A stretch of DNA of 64,000 nt from Variovorax atrisoli 110B (GTDB taxonomy: Bacteria; Pseudomonadota; Gammaproteobacteria; Burkholderiales; Burkholderiaceae_C), in assembly GCF_000382045.1 (NCBI RefSeq), contig NZ_KB907452.1, forward strand, positions 533,399-597,398, written 5' to 3'. Shown here in pieces: positions 1 to 7,170 of the stretch (position 1 is the first letter of the stretch; every line of letters starts with the position of its first letter). The position numbers and the translations under genes were made by a program. Under the pieces are notes generated by a model. That model searched no databases. It was not told the origin of the DNA and saw only the letters and a list, made by a program, of their open reading frames with translations.

Positions 1-78
1 TGGGAATGTCTCCTTCTTGATGTTTCCGAGGATTTGCCTGTCGGCGTTGGCTGTTGACGTACTGAAACCCCATCCGGC
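1..78 (-). promoter_or_regulatory. Intergenic edge with a ribosome binding site for a gene beyond the left end
   Basis: No gene lies here. On the minus strand positions 9-15 read AAGGAGA, a good Shine-Dalgarno sequence pointing off the left edge, so a minus-strand gene probably begins at or just outside the boundary. It would follow the aldehyde dehydrogenase in the same direction with about 80 bases between them, so the two are probably one transcription unit. This is inferred from the binding site alone. Confidence 0.45.
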
Positions 79-1533
79 TCAGGCCAGCATGTAGCCGGTC
101 TTGACCGTCGTGTAGAACTCCGCGGCGTGGCGCCCTTGTTCGCGCGGCCCGTAGCCCGACCCCTTGCGGCCGCCGAAGGGCACGTGGAAGTCCACCCCCG
201 CGGTCGGCAGATTGACCATCGTCATGCCGACCACGGCATGGCGCCTGAAATGCATCGCGTGCTTCAGCGAGTTGGTGCAGATGCCGGCGCACAGGCCGAA
301 TGGCGTGTCGTTGCACAGCGCGAGCGCCTCGTCGTAGTCGTCGGCGCGCAGCACGCAGGCCAGCGGGCCGAAGATCTCCTCGCGCGCGATGCGGTGCGAG
401 GGCTTCGCGAGGAAGAGCGCGGGGCTCATGTAGTGGCCGGTGGTGGCGCGCTCCAGCGCCTCGCCGCCCCACACGTGCTCGGCGCCCTCCTCGCGTGCGG
501 TGTCGACCCAGGCGAGGTCCTGCGCGAGGCGTTCTTCGTCGACCACGGGGCCGATGTCGACGCCGCGCTCCAGCGCGTGGCCGATCTTGAGCGTCTTCAG
601 CCGCTGGCGCAGCTTCGCCACGAAGGCGTCGTGCACCGCCGACTCGACGATGAGCCGGCTCGAGGCCGTGCAGCGCTGGCCGGCGGAGAAATACGCGCCC
701 TGCACCGCGCAATCGACGGCGCGGTCGAGGTCGGCATCGGCCAGCACCACGAGCGCGTTCTTGCCGCCGGTCTCCAGCTGCACCTTGGCGCGGCGAGCGG
801 CCGCAGCCTGCAGGATGCGCTCGCCGTTGGCCATGGAGCCCGTGAAGCTCAAAGCATCGACCAGCGGGCTGTCGACCAGCGCCTGCCCCGCTTCGCGGCC
901 GCTGCCCATCACCAGGTTGAATGCGCCGGCCGGCAACGCGGCGCGGCTGATGATCTCGGCCAGCGCCCAGCCGCAGCCCGACACCAGCTCGGCCGGCTTG
1001 AACACCACGCTGTTGCCGTGGGCCAGCGCGGGCGCGATCTTCCATGCGGGCACCACGAAGGGCGAGTTCCACGGGGTGATGAGGCCCACCACGCCCACCG
1101 GCTCGCGCGTGACGTCGACCTGCACCCCCGCGCGAACCGAGGCCACGTTCTCGCCGCCACCGCCGCGCAGTGCTTCTCCGGCGAAGAACTTGAAGATCTG
1201 GCCGGCGCGGGCCACCTCGGCCACCGCCTCCGTCAGCGTCTTGCCCTCCTCGCGCGCCAGCAGCATGCCCAGGTCGTCCTTGCGCGCGAGCAGCTCGGTG
1301 CCGATGCGGTCGAGCACGTCGGCGCGCCGCTGCGGCGTGCTGTGGCTCCAGTGGGGAAAGGCCTCGGTGGCGGCGCGGATGGCCGCCTCCGCCTGGCGGC
1401 GATCAGCACGTGCGTACTCGGCCACCACCTCGCTGGTGTCCGAGGGATTGGCGCTCACACCGGTGGTCGCGCTGGTTTCCCAGCGGCCGTTGATGTACTG
1501 CCGCACGTTCTGATGAAGCTCGCCGTGGATCAC
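79..1533 (-). CDS. NAD(P)-dependent aldehyde dehydrogenase, probably a 2-oxoglutarate-semialdehyde type
   Basis: This 484-residue protein has the full ALDH superfamily fold length. The catalytic general base is Glu254 in the LETGGKN motif and the nucleophile is Cys288 in GQRCTAS. The TPWNSP cofactor-site motif and the EEIFGP motif near the C-terminus are present. Enzymes of this family oxidise an aldehyde to an acid with NAD(P)+. The neighbourhood (sugar-type SDR, SMP-30 lactonase, LysR of the galactose-binding-protein regulator type) makes an oxidative pentose/hexose or hexarate pathway ending in 2-oxoglutarate semialdehyde the best guess, but the substrate cannot be read from sequence. The chosen start is GTG; no in-frame ATG lies near it and the Shine-Dalgarno is weak. 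It is divergent from the LysR gene at 1689. Confidence 0.9.
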   Translation of the reverse strand: MIHGELHQNVRQYINGRWETSATTGVSANPSDTSEVVAEYARADRRQAEAAIRAATEAFPHWSHSTPQRRADVLDRIGTELLARKDDLGMLLAREEGKTLTEAVAEVARAGQIFKFFAGEALRGGGGENVASVRAGVQVDVTREPVGVVGLITPWNSPFVVPAWKIAPALAHGNSVVFKPAELVSGCGWALAEIISRAALPAGAFNLVMGSGREAGQALVDSPLVDALSFTGSMANGERILQAAAARRAKVQLETGGKNALVVLADADLDRAVDCAVQGAYFSAGQRCTASSRLIVESAVHDAFVAKLRQRLKTLKIGHALERGVDIGPVVDEERLAQDLAWVDTAREEGAEHVWGGEALERATTGHYMSPALFLAKPSHRIAREEIFGPLACVLRADDYDEALALCNDTPFGLCAGICTNSLKHAMHFRRHAVVGMTMVNLPTAGVDFHVPFGGRKGSGYGPREQGRHAAEFYTTVKTGYMLA

Positions 1534-1590
1534 CGCAGGCCTGGACCTTGTCTCTTTTGTTATTGGAGTGTCCGAAGTCTAGGAACAGAT

Positions 1591-1636
1591 TTGATATCGA
1601 TCCAATCGTTTTTTAAGCAAAATAGATATCGATCGC
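1591..1636. promoter_or_regulatory. Operator-like pair GATATCGATC x2, 32 bp apart
   Basis: The 10-base sequence GATATCGATC occurs at 1593-1602 and again at 1625-1634, a start-to-start distance of 32 bp, or about three helical turns. The region lies between the divergent aldehyde dehydrogenase and LysR genes. A related pair with the same 32-bp spacing sits in the promoter of the SDR/lactonase pair (3537 and 3569). LysR regulators commonly bind two such sites on one DNA face. Assignment to the LysR protein at 1689 is inference. Confidence 0.55.
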
Positions 1637-1688
1637 CGGATTCTGGAAAACCCGATCAGTCCTTTGTTTGAACAAGAGCTTCGGAGAC

Positions 1689-2654
1689 ATGACCAACTAC
1701 AACCACTGGTTCATCCGCGCCCGCCTCAAGACCCGCCAGCTGCTGCTGCTCGTGGCGCTGTCGGAAGAGGGCAACATCCATCGCGCGGCGCAGGTGCTCA
1801 ACATGACGCAGCCCGCGGCCTCCAAACTGCTGAAAGACCTGGAGGACGTGCTGGAGGTGCCGCTGTTCGAACGCCTGCCGCGCGGCATGCGCCCGACCTG
1901 GTACGGCGAGACCATGATCCGCCACGCCCGCGTGGCCCTCGCGAGCCTGAACCAGGCGCATGACGAGCTCACCGCGCTCAAGGCCGGCCGCTTCGGCCAG
2001 GTGAGCGTGGGCGCCATCACCGCGCCCGGCCTCACGCTGATGCCGCCGGCCGTGGCGATGGTGAAGCGCGAGCACCCCGACCTGCGCGTCTCGCTGGAGA
2101 TCGAGACCAGTCCGGTGCTGATCGAGCGGCTGGAGCAGGGCAAGCTCGACATCCTGGTGGCGCGCCTTTTCGCCGAGCACGACAAGTCGCAGCTGCGCTA
2201 CGAGGCACTCAGCGAGGAGCCCGTGTGCGCGCTGGTGCGCCCCGGCCATCCGCTGCTGGGCGTGAGCGGCCTCACGCTGCGCGACGTGGTGGGCGCCGGC
2301 TGGATCGTGCCGCCCGCAGGCAGCGTGCTGCGCCACCGCTTCGAGCTCATGTTCCAGGAGGAAGGCCTCGCTCCGCCCACCAACACCATCGAGAGCCCGG
2401 CACTGCTCTTCATCACGCGCATGCTGCAGCAGAGCGACATGGTGGCGGTGCTCGCGACCGACGTGGCGCGCTACTACGCCTCGCACGGCATCGTGTCGCT
2501 GCTGCCGCTGGACATGCCCTGCCACATGGACGCCTTCGGCATCATCACGCGCACCGACCGGCTTCTGTCACCGGCGGCGAAGGTGATGATGAAGGCGCTG
2601 AAAACGGCGAGCGTCAGCGTCTACGGGCGCAAGCTGGAGATGGAGATCGACTGA
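1689..2654 (+). CDS. LysR-family transcriptional regulator of the sugar oxidation cluster
   Basis: The protein has an N-terminal winged helix-turn-helix (roughly residues 10-70: LLLLVALSEEGNIHRAAQVL, TQPAASKLLKDLE) and a LysR substrate-binding domain. The wording TQPAASKLLKDLE and the PRGMRPTWYG segment resemble the subgroup that regulates sugar-binding-protein and sugar dehydrogenase genes (GbpR-like). The start at ATG 1689 is preferred because it has GGAG just upstream, although the spacing is only 2 bases; an in-frame TTG at 1668 is the alternative. It is divergent from the aldehyde dehydrogenase and lies about 70 bases from the convergent SDR. It probably controls both flanking promoters through the repeated GATATC motif, and it may respond to a sugar or sugar acid. 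Confidence 0.88.
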   Translation: MTNYNHWFIRARLKTRQLLLLVALSEEGNIHRAAQVLNMTQPAASKLLKDLEDVLEVPLFERLPRGMRPTWYGETMIRHARVALASLNQAHDELTALKAGRFGQVSVGAITAPGLTLMPPAVAMVKREHPDLRVSLEIETSPVLIERLEQGKLDILVARLFAEHDKSQLRYEALSEEPVCALVRPGHPLLGVSGLTLRDVVGAGWIVPPAGSVLRHRFELMFQEEGLAPPTNTIESPALLFITRMLQQSDMVAVLATDVARYYASHGIVSLLPLDMPCHMDAFGIITRTDRLLSPAAKVMMKALKTASVSVYGRKLEMEID

Positions 2655-2721
2655 TCTCCGGATGCGGGATCGAGCAGCCCTTGCGCTCTTCGCGTACGCC
2701 TGTCCGATCTCTTCCGATACC

Positions 2722-3495
2722 TCAGGTCCAACCGGCGTCGACGGTGAACTCCTGGGCCGTGCACATCTTCGAGTCGTCGGACGCGAGGAACAGCACCATG
2801 CGTGCGATGTCTTCCGGCATCAGCTTGTCGGGCAGGCACTGGTTGCGCTTGAGGGCCTGCTCGCCTTCGTCGTCGAGCCACAGCTTGACCTGCCGCTCGG
2901 TCATCACCCAGCCGGGCGAGACGGTGTTGATGCGGATGCGGTCGCGGCCCAGGTCCACCGCGAGGCCGCGGGTGAGGCCGTTCACCGACGACTTCGCGAT
3001 CGCGTAGCAGGGGTAGCCCGAGCCCTTGGTCTGCCAGCCGGTGGAGCCCAGGTTGATCACCGACCCGAAACCCAGCCTGCGCATGCCCGGCACCACCGAC
3101 TGGATGGCGAAGAGCGCGGGCCGCTCGTTGATGGCCATGCGGTTGTCGTAGTACTCGGGCGTGACCGATTCGAGCGTGTGGCGGTCATCGCTCGCCACGT
3201 TGTTGACCAGCACCGCGAAGTCGCCGAGCTCGGCCGCCGCATCGGCGATGGCCTTCTGCAGCGCGGCGATGTCGCGCACGTCGCAGGCGCGCCACCACGG
3301 CGCGGCATGGCCGGACTCCTCGATCTGCCGCGCGAGTGCCGCGCTGGCACTTTCGGCGATGTCGACGAAGGCCACGCGCGCACCCTGTTCCGCAAAAGCG
3401 GTGACGATCGCTGCGCCGATGCCGCTGCCTCCGCCGGTGACGAACACGGTGCGGCCCTTCAAGCTCGGATGAATGGAAAGCTGGGGGGAATTCAA
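2722..3495 (-). CDS. SDR-family dehydrogenase, probable sugar 1-dehydrogenase
   Basis: This 257-residue classical short-chain dehydrogenase has a Rossmann motif TGGGSGIG (near residue 20), an NNVAS motif where NNAG is usual, and the catalytic serine in NLGST with the YxxxK pair in YAIAKSS. Classical SDRs of this type oxidise the C1 hydroxyl of aldoses to the lactone with NAD(P)+. The divergent neighbour is an SMP-30 lactonase, which would open that lactone, so the pair make consecutive steps. The start is TTG, with GGAGA about 8 bases upstream, and no usable ATG lies nearby. The exact sugar (arabinose, xylose, galactose, fucose or rhamnose are all known for relatives) is not decidable here. 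Confidence 0.85.
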   Translation of the reverse strand: MNSPQLSIHPSLKGRTVFVTGGGSGIGAAIVTAFAEQGARVAFVDIAESASAALARQIEESGHAAPWWRACDVRDIAALQKAIADAAAELGDFAVLVNNVASDDRHTLESVTPEYYDNRMAINERPALFAIQSVVPGMRRLGFGSVINLGSTGWQTKGSGYPCYAIAKSSVNGLTRGLAVDLGRDRIRINTVSPGWVMTERQVKLWLDDEGEQALKRNQCLPDKLMPEDIARMVLFLASDDSKMCTAQEFTVDAGWT

Positions 3496-3520
3496 GAAAA
3501 GTCTCCGGAATGGGCATCGA

Positions 3521-3580
3521 GAGATATTGCAATACAGATATCAATCGATGCCGTGATTTTCGATTTCGGTTATCAATATG
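3521..3580. promoter_or_regulatory. Divergent promoter region with a second GATATC-type motif pair
   Basis: Between the SDR and lactonase genes, GATATCAATC (3537-3546) and the weaker GTTATCAATA (3569-3578) are again spaced 32 bp start to start, matching the pair at 1593/1625. A separate ATTGCAAT palindrome lies just to the left, at about 3526-3533. The stretch is AT-rich compared with its surroundings, as expected for a promoter. It is a probable binding site for the LysR regulator encoded at 1689. Confidence 0.5.
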
Positions 3581-3634
3581 CCTTGATACGATCCGCCGCG
3601 TCAAGAAGACAGACACGAACAGGAAAGAAGACCA

Positions 3635-4567
3635 ATGAGCAAAGAGACAAGCAGCCCCGTTCCCTCTCCTTCCGTCATCGGCCAGGCCGAATGCATCTGG
3701 CCCGCCGGCGCCAACCTTGGCGAAGGCACCATGTGGTCGCAGCGCGAGCAGGCGCTGTACTGGATCGACATCCTCACGCCGCGCCTCTTCCGCTACGACC
3801 CGGCCACCGGCGCGCAGCGCACCTGGCACTTCGACGAGGAGATCACCGCCATCGCCGAGCGCGCATCGGCGCCCGGCCTCTTCGTCACGCTGCGCCGCGG
3901 CTTCGCGCTCGTCGACACCACCGCGCCCGGCGACGAGGCGAAGCCGCGCTACCTGCACCAGCCAGAGCCCGAACGCACCGGCAACCGCTTCAACGACGGC
4001 AAGTGCGACGCGCGCGGCCGCTTCTGGGCCGGCAGCATGGACTTCGACTGCAAGGCCCCCACCGGCGCGCTCTACAGCTACGACGCCGACGGCCGCTGCG
4101 CGAAGCACGACGACGGCTTCGAGGTGACCAACGGCCCGACCTGGTCGGCCGACGGCCGCACCATGTACTTCAACAACACGGTGCTCAACAACCTGTACGC
4201 CTACGACTTCGACATGGAAGCAGGCACCGTGTCGAACCGCCGCGTATGGCACCGCTTCCCCAGGCCCGACGGACTGCCCGACGGCATGACCACCGATGCC
4301 GCAGGCCGCCTGTGGATCGCGCACTGGGGCGGCTCCTGCGTCACCTGCCACGACCCGGTGAGCGCGGCCGAGCTGTGCCGCATCGCCATACCCGCGAGCC
4401 ACGTCACCGACTGCGCCTTCGGCGACGCCGACCTGCGCACGCTCTACATCACGACCGCGCGCAACGGCCTCACGCCCGAGCAGGAAGCGGCCGAACCGCT
4501 GGCGGGTGGGCTCTTCAGGGTGCGCATCGACAGCCCGGGCGTGCCGGCTGCGCTGTTCGCGGCCTGA
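3635..4567 (+). CDS. SMP-30/gluconolactonase family lactonase
   Basis: A 310-residue beta-propeller lactonase of the SMP-30/gluconolaconase/LRE family. The metal-binding acidic residue in ANLGEGTMW (near residue 30), the asparagine of NRFNDGKCD, and the PDGLPDGMTTD segment carrying a further metal ligand are all visible. Family members hydrolyse sugar lactones to aldonic acids using a divalent cation. It is divergent from the SDR sugar dehydrogenase, 139 bases apart, and probably acts on that enzyme's product. The start ATG has AGGAAAGAAG upstream. A very short gap (71 bases) separates it from the DAHP synthase gene, but that gene is probably independently controlled. Confidence 0.9.
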   Translation: MSKETSSPVPSPSVIGQAECIWPAGANLGEGTMWSQREQALYWIDILTPRLFRYDPATGAQRTWHFDEEITAIAERASAPGLFVTLRRGFALVDTTAPGDEAKPRYLHQPEPERTGNRFNDGKCDARGRFWAGSMDFDCKAPTGALYSYDADGRCAKHDDGFEVTNGPTWSADGRTMYFNNTVLNNLYAYDFDMEAGTVSNRRVWHRFPRPDGLPDGMTTDAAGRLWIAHWGGSCVTCHDPVSAAELCRIAIPASHVTDCAFGDADLRTLYITTARNGLTPEQEAAEPLAGGLFRVRIDSPGVPAALFAA

Positions 4568-4638
4568 GCAGCTTCCGGAAAGGCCGGGCCACGTCGAGGG
4601 GACAATCGAGGCATCCACCGGAAACCGCAACAACGACC

Positions 4639-5766
4639 ATGCCCCGCCTCGACGACCCCCTCCACGATGCCGAAATCGGCTCCCGCGACAGCACGCTCGA
4701 CACCACGCGCATCGACGACGTGCGCATCGGCGCGGTGCGGCCGCTCATCACGCCCGCGCTGCTGCAGGAGCGCGTGCCGGTTCGCGACAACACGCTGGCG
4801 CTGGTCGAGCGCAGCCGCGCGGAGATCGCCGACGTGCTGCACGGGCGCGACGACCGGCTGGTGGTGGTGGTCGGCCCCTGCTCCATCCATGACCACGACC
4901 AGGCCATCGAATACGCACAGCGCCTGAAGAAGGTCGCCGATTCGCTGCAGGACGACCTGCTCATAGTGATGCGCGCCTACTTCGAGAAGCCGCGCACCAC
5001 CGTAGGCTGGAAGGGCTACATCAACGACCCGCACCTGGACGGCAGCTTCGCGATCAACGAAGGACTGGAGCGCGCGCGCCGCCTGCTGCTGGAGCTGACC
5101 ACGCTGGGCCTGCCGACCGGCACCGAGTTCCTCGACCTGCTGAGCCCGCAGTTCATCGCCGACCTGATCGCCTGGGGCGCTATCGGCGCGCGCACCACCG
5201 AGAGCCAGAGCCACCGGCAGCTGGCCTCGGGCCTGAGCTGCCCCGTGGGCTTCAAGAACGGCACCGACGGCAGCGTGAAGGTCGCGGCCGACGCCATCCT
5301 CGCGGCCCGCGCGCCGCACGCCTTCATGGGCATGACCAAGATGGGCATGTCCGCGATCTTCGAAACCCGCGGCAATGACGACTGCCACGTGATCCTGCGC
5401 GGCGGCAAGGCGCCCAACTACTCGGCCGCCGACGTCGCCGCCAGCTGCGAGGCGCTGCTGGCCAACGGCCTGCGCCCGCAGGTGATGATCGACGTCTCGC
5501 ACGGCAACAGCAGCAAGCAGCACCAGCGCCAGATCGTGGTGGCCGAGGACGTGGCGGCGCAGATCACCGCCGGCGAGCGCCGCATCACCGGCGTGATGAT
5601 CGAGAGCCACCTGGAAGAAGGACGGCAGGACCTGAAGCCCGGCGTGCCGCTGAAGCACGGCGTGTCGATCACCGACGCCTGCATCGGCTTCGCGCAGACG
5701 GTGCCGGTGCTCGAAGGGCTGGCATCGGCTGTCAAGGCGCGGCGGCGCCTGTCGCCGACGGCCTGA
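4639..5766 (+). CDS. aroG: 3-deoxy-7-phosphoheptulonate synthase (DAHP synthase), class I AroF/G/H type
   Basis: This 375-residue enzyme condenses phosphoenolpyruvate and erythrose 4-phosphate to DAHP, the first step of the shikimate pathway. Hallmarks are VVVVGPCSIHD near residue 75, MRAYFEKPRTTVGWKG, GTEFLD, the GARTTESQSHRQLASGLS motif, GFKNGTDG and MIDVSHGNSSKQ. The length and these motifs match the feedback-regulated E. coli-type isozymes; which amino acid inhibits this one cannot be told. The start at 4639 fits the usual N-terminal length. The open frame extends far upstream, but that part is only a shadow of the lactonase. Confidence 0.95.
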   Translation: MPRLDDPLHDAEIGSRDSTLDTTRIDDVRIGAVRPLITPALLQERVPVRDNTLALVERSRAEIADVLHGRDDRLVVVVGPCSIHDHDQAIEYAQRLKKVADSLQDDLLIVMRAYFEKPRTTVGWKGYINDPHLDGSFAINEGLERARRLLLELTTLGLPTGTEFLDLLSPQFIADLIAWGAIGARTTESQSHRQLASGLSCPVGFKNGTDGSVKVAADAILAARAPHAFMGMTKMGMSAIFETRGNDDCHVILRGGKAPNYSAADVAASCEALLANGLRPQVMIDVSHGNSSKQHQRQIVVAEDVAAQITAGERRITGVMIESHLEEGRQDLKPGVPLKHGVSITDACIGFAQTVPVLEGLASAVKARRRLSPTA

Positions 5767-6050
5767 GGAGAACGGGAGCTCGAGTGGTTGTGGCGGTGTT
5801 CAAGGCTCGAGGGCCTTGAACACGCCGGGTGAATGGCGACAGCGGCTGGCATCGAGGCGGTCCCTGAGCGGTGTTGTTCCCCCCTCCCTTTTTTTGCCTC
5901 TACCAGCGCCGAACCGCTGTCGGGACGCAGTGTGCCCCCGGCCGGTGAAGTCGAAGTGAAGTGCATGGGGAAGTTTCGTGAAACGATACTCTGCGTCCCG
6001 CTTCACGGCACCTGCGCATCGACTGCGGGGGCGACATCCAGACATCGAAC
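5767..6050. other. Intergenic stretch with one hairpin
   Basis: No gene is supported here. The only structure seen is a hairpin near its start (5796-5823, listed separately). A poly-C/poly-T run near 5880-5895 and the segment before 6051 presumably include the promoter of the SUKH-like gene, but no confident -35/-10 pair could be picked. Confidence 0.4.
5796..5823 (+). terminator. Hairpin after the DAHP synthase gene
   Basis: GTGTTCAAGGC (5796-5806) pairs perfectly with GCCTTGAACAC (5813-5823) across a 6-base loop, 30 bases after the stop codon. There is no T-run after it, so it may be a terminator that works with other factors or an mRNA 3'-end stabiliser. Confidence 0.45.
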
Positions 6051-7133
6051 ATGCCAGCGACTCCATCTTCTGCCCTCGGCAATCTCTTCTCGAGAATCTT
6101 CACGAAGACCACGCCGTCCCAGCGGGCGGTGAAGGGGCGGGCAGGCATCCACCCCTGGCTGCAGGTCGGCGAGCAGGTACATGCCGACGTGCTTGCAGAT
6201 GGCAGGGCCATCGCCCGGCTGGAGCACACGGCCGCGCTGCCCGGCCTGAAGAAGCATCCCGCCGTCACGTTCGACCTGCCTGCAGGACTCCAGCAGCTCG
6301 AATTGCGCGGCTCGCACGTCGACACGCAAGGGAAATCCGCTTCGTTCAAGAGGCGCTGGTCCGTGCTCGACATGGCCCGGCTCTCCCATCCTCTCTACGA
6401 CCAAGGCAAGTCCCTGGTCGACCGGATCCGCGCCTTTGCCGATCTCTCCCCATTGGTGGAACTCGGCGCGACCACCCTGCCAGTCGGCACCACGGCCGAA
6501 GCCGCCCTGCTCGAAGCCGAAGGCCGCCTGGGCACCTCGCTGCCCTCGCCGCTGCGCGAGGTGCTGTCAGAGATCCACATCGAGATCGGGAACTCGTACT
6601 TCCTGCAGCCCCACGACCTGCAGACGGCTGCGGGCCTGCTGCTCGGACTCGGGGGCTACAGCAGCGGCGATGGTGGAGCGCTCAGCCTCGACGAGCTGCT
6701 GCCGCCGCCCGTGCTCGCCCGCTACCGCCGCAGCGTGGCGGTGTTCGTCGAAATCGGCGACGGCCTCGGCGCGCTGGCCTGGGACCCTGAGGGCGTGATC
6801 GCCGATGAGCCGCCCAACACCACGGGCGACAATGGCAACCCCGGCGCGCGGCCCGCGACGCCCAACGAGGGCGTCTGGTACTGGCTGCATCAGGAGCGCA
6901 TCGCCGAGCCCGAACTGCTGCTGGACGACGACTACAGGCCGCAGACCGCGCAAGCCGCCCTGACCAGCGTCTTCAAGCGCTTCGCCCTTTCGCAGGCCGC
7001 CTCCCCCGAAAGCGAAAAGCAGTTGCTGATCGACACGGCGCACCCGCGCAATCTCCTGCAGCTGAGCTTCGACGAGCCTCGAAAGCCGCGGCTGTGGATG
7101 CGCAGCTACGACTACCACTACAGCCTCTATTGA
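6051..7133 (+). CDS. SMI1/KNR4 (SUKH)-like protein
   Basis: A 360-residue protein with no signal peptide or membrane segment. The middle section, about residues 145-260, reads like a SUKH/SMI1-KNR4 domain: an acidic helix with LLEAEGRLGTSLPSPLREVL followed by FLQPHDL and a mixed strand region ending in AVFVEIGDGLGALAWDPEG. SUKH proteins are best known as immunity proteins for polymorphic toxins, but many stand alone with unknown roles. No toxin gene lies nearby, and the protein is longer than a minimal immunity protein. The N-terminal 140 residues and the C-terminus (ending in SYDYHYSLY) match nothing I recognise. The family call is moderate. Confidence 0.55.
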   Translation: MPATPSSALGNLFSRIFTKTTPSQRAVKGRAGIHPWLQVGEQVHADVLADGRAIARLEHTAALPGLKKHPAVTFDLPAGLQQLELRGSHVDTQGKSASFKRRWSVLDMARLSHPLYDQGKSLVDRIRAFADLSPLVELGATTLPVGTTAEAALLEAEGRLGTSLPSPLREVLSEIHIEIGNSYFLQPHDLQTAAGLLLGLGGYSSGDGGALSLDELLPPPVLARYRRSVAVFVEIGDGLGALAWDPEGVIADEPPNTTGDNGNPGARPATPNEGVWYWLHQERIAEPELLLDDDYRPQTAQAALTSVFKRFALSQAASPESEKQLLIDTAHPRNLLQLSFDEPRKPRLWMRSYDYHYSLY

Positions 7134-7170
7134 CCCGGAAGGCACACACCGCCCCCTTACACTGCCGCCC

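Noticed and set aside
2662..4638. Upstream extension of the DAHP synthase frame
   Set aside because: The extra 650 codons overlap the SDR and lactonase genes in other frames and give no recognisable domain; the family's normal start is at 4639.
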